A DNA stretch of 64,000 bases from Homoserinibacter sp. GY 40078 (GTDB lineage: Bacteria; Actinomycetota; Actinomycetes; Actinomycetales; Microbacteriaceae). Below, in pieces: positions 49,742 through 58,482 of this stretch (positions within the stretch are counted from its first letter, which is position 1; every line of letters begins with the position of its first letter). A program made the position numbers and the translations under genes. The notes beneath the pieces were generated by a model, which saw only the letters and a program-made list of their open reading frames with translations, was not told the DNA's origin and did not search any database. The stretch lies in NCBI RefSeq assembly GCF_008017545.1, contig NZ_VRTZ01000002.1, forward strand, positions 1 through 64,000. Direction: 5' to 3'.

Positions 49742-52576
49742 ATGAAAGCGAGAACCTTCGCGGGCGCGCTGCTGGCAGCGACGCTCATCGCAGTCGGACT
49801 CACGCCGCCACTGGCGGCCACCGCGGCACTGGGGGCCACGGACTTCATCAAGGCCAACGGCAACGTGCTGAAGAAGAACTCCGGCACCGGATCGACCATC
49901 AACCTGCGGGGCACCAACATCGGCGGGTGGCTCACCCAGGAGGACTGGATGTCGCCGCTCGGCGAGTTCGCCGTCGACCGCACCGGCTGGTCGTACAGCG
50001 CATCCGCCGGCACCGCGTCGAACGCCTTCGACGGCTCCGGGACGAGCCGCTGGACGACGAACGCCAACCAGGCAGGCGGCGAGTGGATCCAAGCCTCGCT
50101 CGGCGCACCGACCCTGTTCAGCCGCCTGAGCATCGACAACACCGCCAACGCCGGTCAGTACCCCCGCACGGTCGACGTGCAGGTGTCGACCAACGGCACC
50201 ACGTGGGTGAGCGTCGCGACGCAGCCCGGCACCGACGGCGTCACGAGCGTGAAGTTCGCGCCGCAGGTGGCGAGCTACGTGCGGGTGACCCAGACCGGCT
50301 CCGCTGCTGCGCTCTGGTCCGTCGGTGAGCTCAACCTCTTCAACGACCCGATGCTGCACAACGGCACGCACACGGCGACCGCCTTCGCGACTGCCGGGGG
50401 TAGCTCTGCCGGCAACGCGCTCGACGGCAATGCCGCGAGCGTCTGGCAGAGCGGCACCCCGCAGGTGCCGGGTCAGACCTTCACGATCGACCTCGGACGC
50501 AACGTCGACATGGACAAGGTGCTGTTCGACGCGGGCTCCGCGACGGCGAACGACTACCCCCGCATCTGGGACGTCTTCGTGTCGTGGGACAACGTGAACT
50601 ACACCCAGGTCGCGAGCGGATACGGCTCCAACCGTGTCATCCAGGCCGACTTCCAGGGCACCAAGAACGGCCGCTACCTGCGGATCGTCTCGAACGGCAG
50701 CTCGAGCCAGTGGTGGTCGATCGCCGAGGTCGCGATCTCGAGCGGCACCGGCCTCGACCGCGGCGGATGGGCGGTGTCGGCATCCGTCGGCGCGTCGCCC
50801 GGCAACATGATCGACGGCAACACCGGCACGCGGTGGACGACGAGCGCCCCCCAGACGAACGGGCAGTACATCCAGGTCGACATGGGCGCGCTCGTGACGC
50901 TCAACAACGTCACGATCGACACGGCCAAGAACACCTCCGACGAGACCGACTACGCACGGGGCTACACGCTCCAGCTGTCGAAGAACGGCTCGACGTGGAC
51001 CACGGTCGCGACGGGCGTCGGCACGCGCAAGGCGACGACGATCGGATTCGTCGCGCAGGCGGCCCGCTACTTCCGGATGACCCAGACCGGGTCGTCGGGA
51101 TCGTGGTGGTCGATCGGCGAGCTCACCGCCGGCCTCTACAACGACGACTACTCGCTGCAGCTCTCGATGGCCAACCGCTTCGGCACCACCGGGGCGCAGA
51201 CCGTCATCGACGCGCACCAGGACACCTGGATCACCGAGAGCGACCTCGACAACCTCGCGGCCGCCGGGTTCAACTTCGTCCGGGTGCCGATCGGGTGGAA
51301 CACCTTCCTCAACCTCGACGGGTCGTGGAAGTCGAACCCCTGGGAGAAGATCGACTGGGTCATCGACGAGCTGAGCGAGCGGGGTCTGTACACGCTCATC
51401 GACCTGCACACCGTGCCCGGCGGCGGATGCCCGTGGGGCAGCTGCGGGCGGATCGGCCCGAACCCGAATGGGTTCTGGGGCAGCTCGACCTTCCAGGACT
51501 GGGTCGTCGACATCTGGGAGGAGATCGCCACCCGGTACGAGGGCGAGCCCGCCGTCGCCGGCTACGACCTCATCAACGAGCCGCTCATCGACTACGGAGA
51601 GGATGCCGACGACGTCGCCCAGAAGAGCGACTACTACGACCGCCTCTACGACGCCGTGCGGGCCATCGATCCGGATCACACGATCTTCTTCGGGGCGTTC
51701 TTCAGCCTCGGGGCGATCGCGAGCCCGTCGACATACGGGTGGACGAACGTCGTGTACCAGTACCACCCGTACGACATGCCCAACTCGAAGAACTGGACCT
51801 CGCAGAACCAGGTCGTCACGAACGAGCTGAATGGCCTCGCGGCGAAGCTCTCGAATCCGGGCGTGCCGATCCTCTACGGCGAGTACTCGCTCTACTACAA
51901 CGACGACGTCTGGTCGCGGTTCATGGCGGGTCTCAACGCGTCGAACGTGTCGTGGTCGAACTGGACCTACAAGGTCCGGGGAACCGCCAACGACGGGTTC
52001 GCGTACTGGGGCATGTACTACGACAACCAGAAGCCGATCCCGGTGATCAACAGCGACGATCAGACGACGTTCATCGCGAAGCTCGGCCAGTTCGGCACCG
52101 CGAACTTCACGAAGAACACGCGCTTCGTCGCGACGCTCGCGAAGTACTCGGGCGGTCTGTCGACCTACAGCCCGTCGGCGGTCAGCCACTCCGGGTGGAC
52201 GGCGACGGCCTCGAGCACCGCATCCGGCACCTCGACGGGTGGCGGAATCGACGGTGTCGGCGGTGGGTCGTGGGCGACCGGTTCGGCGATGGCGGGCGGT
52301 GAGTGGTACCGGATCGACATGGGCACCAACCGCACCGTCGCGATGGTGATCGTGCAGACGCCCTCGGGCAACACGTGGGACTACCCCCGCGGGTTCACGC
52401 TCGAGACGTCGACCAACGGCACCTCGTGGACGACGCTCGCGACCGGCATCGCGTACGGGTGGAAGCGGCCGATCTCGGTCACGCCCACGACGGCGCGGTA
52501 CATCCGGATCACCCAAACGGGCGCCGCCCCGCAGTGGTGGACCATCGACGAGGTGACCGTCTACTCGTCGTACTGA
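49742..52576 (+). CDS. Secreted GH5 glucanase with three discoidin domains inserted in the catalytic fold
   Basis: Secreted protein of 944 residues: signal peptide (1 to about 31), then the first GH5 strand INLRGTNIGGWLTQEDWMSP (53-72). At about residue 75 the catalytic sequence breaks off and three F5/8-type C (discoidin/CBM32-like) repeats follow (about 80-200, 205-333, 338-465). The GH5 fold resumes at 466 (NDDYSLQLSMANRFG) with acid/base Glu613 (DLINEPL) and nucleophile Glu714 (LYGEYSL). A fourth discoidin domain is at the C terminus (about 812-944). Likely an exo-acting beta-glucanase binding insoluble glucan, feeding the upstream importer. Confidence 0.9.
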   Translation: MKARTFAGALLAATLIAVGLTPPLAATAALGATDFIKANGNVLKKNSGTGSTINLRGTNIGGWLTQEDWMSPLGEFAVDRTGWSYSASAGTASNAFDGSGTSRWTTNANQAGGEWIQASLGAPTLFSRLSIDNTANAGQYPRTVDVQVSTNGTTWVSVATQPGTDGVTSVKFAPQVASYVRVTQTGSAAALWSVGELNLFNDPMLHNGTHTATAFATAGGSSAGNALDGNAASVWQSGTPQVPGQTFTIDLGRNVDMDKVLFDAGSATANDYPRIWDVFVSWDNVNYTQVASGYGSNRVIQADFQGTKNGRYLRIVSNGSSSQWWSIAEVAISSGTGLDRGGWAVSASVGASPGNMIDGNTGTRWTTSAPQTNGQYIQVDMGALVTLNNVTIDTAKNTSDETDYARGYTLQLSKNGSTWTTVATGVGTRKATTIGFVAQAARYFRMTQTGSSGSWWSIGELTAGLYNDDYSLQLSMANRFGTTGAQTVIDAHQDTWITESDLDNLAAAGFNFVRVPIGWNTFLNLDGSWKSNPWEKIDWVIDELSERGLYTLIDLHTVPGGGCPWGSCGRIGPNPNGFWGSSTFQDWVVDIWEEIATRYEGEPAVAGYDLINEPLIDYGEDADDVAQKSDYYDRLYDAVRAIDPDHTIFFGAFFSLGAIASPSTYGWTNVVYQYHPYDMPNSKNWTSQNQVVTNELNGLAAKLSNPGVPILYGEYSLYYNDDVWSRFMAGLNASNVSWSNWTYKVRGTANDGFAYWGMYYDNQKPIPVINSDDQTTFIAKLGQFGTANFTKNTRFVATLAKYSGGLSTYSPSAVSHSGWTATASSTASGTSTGGGIDGVGGGSWATGSAMAGGEWYRIDMGTNRTVAMVIVQTPSGNTWDYPRGFTLETSTNGTSWTTLATGIAYGWKRPISVTPTTARYIRITQTGAAPQWWTIDEVTVYSSY

Positions 52577-52588
52577 GTCCGATCGATC

Positions 52589-52626
52589 GACGCGGTCCCC
52601 TCGTGCGGGTGCGAGGGGACCGCGTC
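52589..52626. terminator. Bidirectional terminator between GH5 and MocR genes
   Basis: Perfect 15-bp stem (52589-52603 with 52612-52626), 8-base loop, between convergent genes. Confidence 0.75.
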
Positions 52627-52627
52627 C

Positions 52628-53953
52628 CTACGCCTGCTGGGCGACCGCGAGCGCCGCACCGACCGTCGGGATCTCGTCGCGCAGCATCCCGACCGTCACG
52701 CGTACGTGCGGATCGGGCGAGTCGCCGGGCTGGAACGGGCTGCCCGCTGCCACCTGGATGCCCACCGCCGCGAGCTGCACCATCGCCGAGCGCTCGTCCG
52801 CGACGCGGAGCCAGGCGTTCAGCCCGTCGCCCGCGGCGAGCCAGCCGCCCGCCTCCTGCACGGCATCCGCGAGGGCTGCCTGGCGCGCCGCATAGGCGGT
52901 GCGCGCCTGCTCGATCTGGGCGATCGCCGCGGGATCGGTGAGCAGTTCGTGCAGGATCGCCTGCGTCATCCGGCTCGTCCAGCCGGGGCCGAGGAGCCGC
53001 CTCGCGACGACGCGGTCCACGAGGGGGCGGGGGCCGCCGATCGCGCCGATGCGCAGATCGGGGCCGTGCGACTTCGAGAACGAGCGCACGTGGAGCACTC
53101 GCTCGGGCAGCCAGGCGGCGAGGGTTACATCGGGGGAGGCGCTGATCGCGCCGGAGGCGTCGTCCTCCACGACGATCGCGTCCTGCGCGGTGCGGCTGCG
53201 CGCGAGAATGCCGGCGAGCTGCTCGGCGCGCTCGGGCGTCGTCGAGATGCCGGTGGGGTTGTGGGCGCGCGGCTGGAGCAGCACGATCGCCGGCGAGAGG
53301 CCGAGGGCCGCGGCGAAGGCATCCGGCCGCATCCCCTCCGCGTCGAGCGGCACGGGCACCGCCTCGAGGCCGTAGTGGTCGAGGAGGTCCATGAACGGCG
53401 GAAAAGTGGGGTCTTCGACGAGCACGCGGTCGCCGAAGCGCACGAGCGCGGCGAGCGCGCGGTCGATCGCGTCGAGGGCGCCGTTCAGCACTGTGATCGA
53501 CTCGACGGTCGCGGGCCAGGTGGCGCGCAGCAGGTCGTGGAGCTCCGGGATGTCGGGCTTGGCCTGGTAGCTCGGGGTGTCGGCACGGGCGCCGACGCGG
53601 GCGAGTGCGGGGCCGAGGGCGGGGAGCAGGTCCGGGTCGGGGGTGCCGCGGGAGAGGTCGAGGCGGGCGCCGAGCTTGCCGTCGAGTCCGCGGTAGCGCC
53701 GTGGCAGCCACTCGCGGGGCTCCGCGCGCACGAAGCTGCCGCTGCGTCCGCGGCTCGTGATGAGGCCTGCGGAGTTGAGGGTCTGCCATGCGTGGCTGAC
53801 CGTCGCGGGCGAGACGCCGAGCTCCGCGGCCAGTTGGCGCACGGTCGGAAGGCGGTCTCCGGGGGCCAGATCGCCCGCCGTGATGAGCCGCGCGATCCCC
53901 GTCGCGATGCCGTGTGGCGACCGCTCTCGGATCTCGAGGGCTACCGATTTCAT
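52628..53953 (-). CDS. MocR-type (GntR-aminotransferase fusion) regulator
   Basis: Regulator of 441 residues. The N-terminal GntR winged helix (LAPGDRLPTVRQLAAELGVS then PATVSHAWQTL) is fused to a class I aminotransferase-like domain with the PLP lysine in SFSKSHGPDLRIGAIGG. MocR proteins use bound PLP as part of sensing. It is divergent from the pyrimidine-breakdown operon across 97 bp, so it is the probable regulator, perhaps sensing beta-alanine or a related amine; that is inference. Confidence 0.9.
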   Translation of the reverse strand: MKSVALEIRERSPHGIATGIARLITAGDLAPGDRLPTVRQLAAELGVSPATVSHAWQTLNSAGLITSRGRSGSFVRAEPREWLPRRYRGLDGKLGARLDLSRGTPDPDLLPALGPALARVGARADTPSYQAKPDIPELHDLLRATWPATVESITVLNGALDAIDRALAALVRFGDRVLVEDPTFPPFMDLLDHYGLEAVPVPLDAEGMRPDAFAAALGLSPAIVLLQPRAHNPTGISTTPERAEQLAGILARSRTAQDAIVVEDDASGAISASPDVTLAAWLPERVLHVRSFSKSHGPDLRIGAIGGPRPLVDRVVARRLLGPGWTSRMTQAILHELLTDPAAIAQIEQARTAYAARQAALADAVQEAGGWLAAGDGLNAWLRVADERSAMVQLAAVGIQVAAGSPFQPGDSPDPHVRVTVGMLRDEIPTVGAALAVAQQA

Positions 53954-53969
53954 GCTGACCGCCGTAGTT

Positions 53970-53993
53970 TTACGCCCACGTCACAGTGCGTAA
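53970..53993. promoter_or_regulatory. Candidate MocR operator
   Basis: TTACGC-N12-GCGTAA inverted repeat in the 97-bp gap between the MocR gene and the ureidopropionase gene. Confidence 0.45.
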
Positions 53994-54050
53994 CGTCAGA
54001 GAAATGTTTACGACGAAAGATAACAAAAAGCAACCTCGAGGGAGACAGCG

Positions 54051-54899
54051 ATGACCATCGTGCGGGCGGCGATCAGCCAGACCACCTGGACGGGCGACAA
54101 GGAGTCGATGCTCGACAAGCACGAGGGATTCCTGCGCGATGCGGCCGCCGATGGGGCGCAGGTGATGTGCTTCCAGGAGCTGTTCTACGGCCCCTACTTC
54201 GGCATCACCCAGGACAAGAAGTACTACCGCTACGCAGAACCCGCCGACGGCCCGATCGTGCAGCGCTTCGCGTCGATCGCGAAGGAGCTGGGTGTCGTCA
54301 CCGTCCTCCCGATCTACGAGGAGGAGCAGACCGGCGTGTACTACAACACGACGGTCGTAGTCGACGCCGACGGATCGATCCTCGGCAAGTACCGCAAGGT
54401 CCACATCCCGCACGTCGAGAAGTTCTGGGAGAAGTTCTACTTCCGGCCGGGCAACCTCGGGTACCCGGTGTTCGACACCGCGGTCGGCAGGATCGGCACC
54501 TACATCTGCTACGACCGCCACTTCCCGGAGGGGTGGCGCGAGTACGGCCTGCGCGGGGCGCACATCGTCTTCAACCCGAACGCCACGAAGCCCGGCCTCT
54601 CGAACCGGCTGTGGGAGGTGGAGGGCCCGGCGGCGGCTGTCGCGAACGGCTACTTCGTGCTGCAGCCGAACCGCGTGGGCCTCGAGGACAACGAGTACGG
54701 CGCCGAGGCCGTGAACTTCTACGGCACGAGCAACGTCATCGATCCGCGCGGCAACTTCGTGGGCGAGCGCGGATCGGGCGAGCACGAGGAGCTGCTCGTG
54801 CGCGACCTGCAGATGGACATGGTGCAGGAGATGCGCGACGACTGGCAGTTCTACCGAGACCGCCGCCCCGAAACCTACACCTCGATCTCTACGCCATAG
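54051..54899 (+). CDS. Nitrilase-superfamily amidohydrolase, probable beta-ureidopropionase
   Basis: Carbon-nitrogen hydrolase of 282 residues with the catalytic set Glu43 (FQELFYGPYF), Lys116 (KYRKVHIPH) and Cys153 (YICYDRHFPE). Together with the following dihydropyrimidinase this fits N-carbamoyl-beta-alanine amidohydrolase, the last hydrolytic step of reductive pyrimidine degradation, giving beta-alanine, CO2 and ammonia. The ATG at 54051 has GAGGGAGA upstream. Its stop codon lies inside a TAGACATGTCT palindrome. Confidence 0.9.
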   Translation: MTIVRAAISQTTWTGDKESMLDKHEGFLRDAAADGAQVMCFQELFYGPYFGITQDKKYYRYAEPADGPIVQRFASIAKELGVVTVLPIYEEEQTGVYYNTTVVVDADGSILGKYRKVHIPHVEKFWEKFYFRPGNLGYPVFDTAVGRIGTYICYDRHFPEGWREYGLRGAHIVFNPNATKPGLSNRLWEVEGPAAAVANGYFVLQPNRVGLEDNEYGAEAVNFYGTSNVIDPRGNFVGERGSGEHEELLVRDLQMDMVQEMRDDWQFYRDRRPETYTSISTP

Positions 54900-54960
54900 A
54901 CATGTCTCTGGCCCGCCGGACACCGCCGCGCGGGTGTCTCTCGGCTCGTAGACATGTCTA
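54897..54960. repeat. Palindromic repeat element, copy 1 (upstream of dihydropyrimidinase)
   Basis: Contains TAGACATGTCTC (54897-54908), a 21-nt GC-rich hairpin core (54918-54938, arms GACACC/GGTGTC) and the perfect palindrome TAGACATGTCTA (54949-54960). The palindrome and core recur at 56449-56490. Confidence 0.8.
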
Positions 54961-54995
54961 TCGCGGCTCTTGACCACGTCGAAGGGGAGGAACTC

Positions 54996-56432
54996 ATGGC
55001 AACCACACTCATCACGGGCGGCACGGTCGTGTCGGCCACGGGCCGAGCGCCGGCGGATGTGCTGGTCGACGGCGAGACGATCGTCGCCGTGCTCGCACCC
55101 GGCTCGCAGCTGCTCGGGACCGACCTCGCCCGCGGCGTCGACACGGTCGTCGATGCCACCGGCAAGTACGTCATCCCCGGCGGCATCGACGCCCACACCC
55201 ACATGGAGCTGCCCTTCGGCGGCACCAACGCATCCGACACCTTCGAGACGGGCACGCGTGCTGCGGCGCACGGCGGCACGACGACGATCATCGACTTCGC
55301 TGTGCAGACTTACGGCCAGAAAGTGATGGACGGGCTCGCCGCGTGGCACGAGAAGGCGGCCGGCAACTGCGCCATCGACTACGGCTTCCACCAGATCATC
55401 GGCGGAGTCGACGCCGACTCGCTCGCCGTGATGCCCTCGCTCGTCGATGAGGGCATCACGAGCTTCAAGCTCTTCATGGCCTACCCGGGCGTCTTCTACT
55501 CCGACGACGCGCAGATCCTCAAGGCCATGCAAGTGTCGGCCGACACCGGACTGCTCACGATGATGCACGCCGAGAACGGCCCCGTCATCGACGTTCTCGC
55601 GGCTCAGCTCGCCGAGGAAGGCAAGACCGACCCCTACTTCCACGGCATCGCGCGGGCGTGGGAGATGGAGGAGGAGGCCACCCACCGCGCGATCATGATC
55701 GCTCGGCTCACCGGTGCCCCCCTCTACGTCGTGCACGTCTCGGCGAAGCAGGCGGTCGAGCAGCTCGCGGCCGCCCGTGATCGTGGCCAGAACGTATTCG
55801 GCGAGACCTGCCCGCAGTACCTCTACCTCTCTCTCGAGGAGCAGCTCGGAGCCTCGAGCGAGGAATGGGGTGCCTTCGAGGGCGCCAAGTGGGTGTGCTC
55901 GACGCCACTGCGCGCCCGCGCCGAAGGACACCAGCACGCGATGTGGCAGGGTCTGCGCACCAACGATCTGCAGATGGTCTCCACCGACCACTGCCCGTTC
56001 TGCATGAAGGGCCAGAAGGAGCTCGGGCTCGGCGACTTCCGCAAGATCCCGAACGGGATCGGATCGGTCGAGCACCGCATGGACCTCATGTACCAGGGCG
56101 TCGTCACCGGTGAGATCACGCTGGAGCGCTGGGTGGAGCTGACCTCCACCACACCGGCGCGGATGTTCGGGCTCTACGGGAAGAAGGGCGTGATCCAGCC
56201 GGGCGCGGATGCCGACATCGTCGTGTACGACCCGAACGGTCACACCTCGATCGGCCTCGGCAAGACCCACCACATGAACATGGACCACTCGGCGTGGGAG
56301 GGCTACGAGATCGACGGACACGTCGACACGGTCATCTCGCGGGGAAAGGTCGTCGTGGACGACAACCAGTACCTCGGCGCCAAGGGCGACGGCCGATTCG
56401 TCAAGCGCGGCCTCTCGCAGTACCTGGTCTGA
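54996..56432 (+). CDS. hydA: Dihydropyrimidinase (hydantoinase)
   Basis: Amidohydrolase of 478 residues that opens dihydrouracil/dihydrothymine rings (and hydantoins). Metal ligands His67 and His69 in GIDAHTHM, the carboxylated lysine Lys158 in TSFKLFMAY, later His in MMHAENG and VVHVSAKQ, and the STDHCPF motif with catalytic Asp are present. The ATG at 54996 follows a strong GAAGGGGAGGAA. The product is the substrate of the upstream amidohydrolase. It is flanked on both sides by copies of a palindromic element. Confidence 0.94.
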   Translation: MATTLITGGTVVSATGRAPADVLVDGETIVAVLAPGSQLLGTDLARGVDTVVDATGKYVIPGGIDAHTHMELPFGGTNASDTFETGTRAAAHGGTTTIIDFAVQTYGQKVMDGLAAWHEKAAGNCAIDYGFHQIIGGVDADSLAVMPSLVDEGITSFKLFMAYPGVFYSDDAQILKAMQVSADTGLLTMMHAENGPVIDVLAAQLAEEGKTDPYFHGIARAWEMEEEATHRAIMIARLTGAPLYVVHVSAKQAVEQLAAARDRGQNVFGETCPQYLYLSLEEQLGASSEEWGAFEGAKWVCSTPLRARAEGHQHAMWQGLRTNDLQMVSTDHCPFCMKGQKELGLGDFRKIPNGIGSVEHRMDLMYQGVVTGEITLERWVELTSTTPARMFGLYGKKGVIQPGADADIVVYDPNGHTSIGLGKTHHMNMDHSAWEGYEIDGHVDTVISRGKVVVDDNQYLGAKGDGRFVKRGLSQYLV

Positions 56433-56448
56433 CTCGAAGGGTGTGACG

Positions 56449-56490
56449 TAGACATGTCTATGACCAGCTGGACACCGCCGCGCGGGTGTC
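56449..56490. repeat. Palindromic repeat element, copy 2 (downstream of dihydropyrimidinase)
   Basis: Perfect palindrome TAGACATGTCTA (56449-56460), then TGACCA-GC-TGGACA (56461-56474), which resembles the RutR-type TGACCA-NN-TGGTCA pattern, overlapping a 21-nt hairpin core identical to that at 54918-54938. Confidence 0.8.
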
Positions 56491-56536
56491 AGAACGCCCG
56501 GAAGCCTGTCCGACACAGCTCACGGACGGTCAGCTG

Positions 56537-57553
56537 ATGGATTTCGGAGCAGTCCTTCAGACCAACCCGCCCGCGAGCCGCACGGTGCACCTCGCGAAGC
56601 TCGCCGAGCAGTACGGCTTCAGCCATGTCTGGACCTTCGACTCGCACATCCTGTGGCAGGAGCCGTACGTCATCTACAGCCAGATCCTCGCCGAGACGCG
56701 CAAGGTGAAGGTCGGTCCGTTCGTCACGAATCCCGCCACCCGCGACTGGACGGTCACCGCCTCCGTGTTCGCGACCCTCAACGAGATGTACGGCAACCGC
56801 ACGATCGTCGGCATCGGCCGCGGCGACTCCGCCGTGCGCGTCACGAACGGCAAGCCGACGACGCTCGCCGAACTGCGCGAGTCGATCCACGTGATCCGCG
56901 AACTCGGCAACAGCCGCGCCGTCGAGTACCACGGCTCCACCCTGCAGTTCCCGTGGTCCGAGGGCTCCGAGCTCGAGGTGTGGGTGGCGGCGTACGGCCC
57001 GCTCGCACTCAAGCTCACGGGCGAGGTCGGCGACGGCTTCATCCTGCAGCTGGCCGACGTCGACATCGCCAAGTGGATGATCAAGACCGTCCGCGACGCC
57101 GCCGAGAAGGCCGGCCGCGATCCCGACGAGATCACCTTCTGCGTGGCCGCGCCGTTCTACATCGGCGACGACTGGCAGCACATGCGCGACCAGTGCCGCT
57201 GGTTCGGCGGCATGGTCGGCAACCACGTGGCCGACATCGTCGCGAAGTACGGTGCCGACGGCAGCGTGCCGAAGGCGCTCACCGACTACATCGAGGGCCG
57301 CACCGGATACGACTACAACTCCCACGGCAAGGCCCACAACGACCACGTCGACTTCGTCCCGGATGAGATCGTCGACCGTTTCTGCCTGCTCGGCACCGCC
57401 GACGACCACATCGAGAAGCTCGAGGAGCTGCGTTCGATCGGCGTGCACCAGTTCGCCGGATACCTCCAGCACGACAACAAGGAGGAGACGCTGCGGGTCT
57501 ACGGCGAGACCGTGATCCCCGCCCTCCGCGACCAGGTGACGGCCAAGTCGTGA
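56537..57553 (+). CDS. LLM-class oxidoreductase of the pyrimidine cluster (CPS_4043-like)
   Basis: Luciferase-fold protein of 338 residues: MDFGAVLQTNPPASRTVHLA, AEQYGFSHVWTFDSHILWQE, and GIGRGDSAVRVTNGKPTTLA match the group found beside hydantoinase genes (TIGR03842-type, labelled F420-dependent though present in organisms without F420). The ATG at 56537 gives the family N terminus. No dihydropyrimidine dehydrogenase is encoded here, so this enzyme may act on the pyrimidine or its reduced form. The cofactor is unproven. Overlaps the permease gene by four bases. Confidence 0.88.
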   Translation: MDFGAVLQTNPPASRTVHLAKLAEQYGFSHVWTFDSHILWQEPYVIYSQILAETRKVKVGPFVTNPATRDWTVTASVFATLNEMYGNRTIVGIGRGDSAVRVTNGKPTTLAELRESIHVIRELGNSRAVEYHGSTLQFPWSEGSELEVWVAAYGPLALKLTGEVGDGFILQLADVDIAKWMIKTVRDAAEKAGRDPDEITFCVAAPFYIGDDWQHMRDQCRWFGGMVGNHVADIVAKYGADGSVPKALTDYIEGRTGYDYNSHGKAHNDHVDFVPDEIVDRFCLLGTADDHIEKLEELRSIGVHQFAGYLQHDNKEETLRVYGETVIPALRDQVTAKS

Positions 57554-58482
57554 GCTCCGACCCCGGGTCCCTGCCGCGTCGCCGCACGCGGGGTCGCGGC
57601 TGGGCGGCCGTCGGCTGGGGCGTCGCGGGTGTGCTGCTCGTCGCGATCCTCTGGGAGGTCTACAAGTTCCTGGGGCCGTCCGAGGGTGTCGTGATCGGCG
57701 CGGTCGAGGGCGAGGCCGGCTCGGGGGTGCTGATCCTGCCGCGCACTCACGATCGCGCGATGCCGCACGTCTGGAGCATGCTCATCCGTCTCGGCGAGCC
57801 GACGAGCGGGGGAGCGACGCCGCCGCTCGTGGTGTCGGTCGCGCAGGCGGCGGTGATGACGCTCGGGATGGCGGCGCTCGGCTGGCTCATCGGCGTGGCC
57901 GTCGGGATGCTGCTCGGCCTCGCGATGCAGCGCTGGAAGCTCGTCGAGTGGGGTCTGCTGCCCTGGATCGTGGTGAGCCAGATCGTGCCGCTCATCGCCT
58001 TCGCGCCCGTCGTCAACGTGATCGGCAACCAGATCGACCGCTCCGGCATCCCGTGGCCGCAGTGGCTGTCGGTCGCGGTGATCGCGTCGTATCTCGCGTT
58101 CTTCCCGGTGGCGGTCGGCGCTCTGCGAGGCCTCGAGGCGCCCGACCGGATCCACGTCGACCTGATGCGCAGCTACGCGGCCGGCTACTGGTCGACCCTC
58201 GTGCGCTTGAGGCTCCCCGCATCCGTGCCGCACCTGCTGCCGGCGCTGCGCCTCGCCGCCGCGAACGCGGTGCTCGGCGCCGTGGTCGCCGAGGTGTCGA
58301 TCGGGATGCGCGGCGGCATCGGCCGGATGCTCATCCAGTTCGCGGGGCAGGCGTCGAGCGACCCCGCCGCACCGTGGGGGCCGATGTTCGGCTCGATCGC
58401 GCTGGGGCTCATCGCGGCGGGGTCCGTCGCGCTCATCGGCTTCGGCCTCACCAAGTACCGCAGAGGAGAGGCGGCCGCATGA
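57550..58482 (+). CDS. ABC transporter permease (SsuC/TauC/ThiX-like)
   Basis: Permease of 310 residues with about six helices. The typical segment is IVVSQIVPLIAFAPVVNVIG and the EAA loop follows PDRIHVDLMRSYAAGYWSTL. Longer N-terminal region than usual (about 80 residues with a periplasmic-looking loop). GTG start, GTGA overlap. Works with the second permease, ATPase and NMT1-type binding protein downstream, probably to import a pyrimidine-related compound. Confidence 0.9.
   Translation: MSSDPGSLPRRRTRGRGWAAVGWGVAGVLLVAILWEVYKFLGPSEGVVIGAVEGEAGSGVLILPRTHDRAMPHVWSMLIRLGEPTSGGATPPLVVSVAQAAVMTLGMAALGWLIGVAVGMLLGLAMQRWKLVEWGLLPWIVVSQIVPLIAFAPVVNVIGNQIDRSGIPWPQWLSVAVIASYLAFFPVAVGALRGLEAPDRIHVDLMRSYAAGYWSTLVRLRLPASVPHLLPALRLAAANAVLGAVVAEVSIGMRGGIGRMLIQFAGQASSDPAAPWGPMFGSIALGLIAAGSVALIGFGLTKYRRGEAAA

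Noticed and set aside
49031-52516. 1161-codon open frame on the minus strand opposite the ROK and secreted GH5 genes
   Set aside because: High-GC shadow of well-supported plus-strand genes; low-complexity Arg/Asp/Val-rich translation with no recognisable domain.
53970-56516. 848-codon minus-strand open frame over the ureidopropionase and dihydropyrimidinase genes
   Set aside because: Antisense shadow of two enzymes with intact catalytic residues; the His/Val/Asp-rich product resembles no family.
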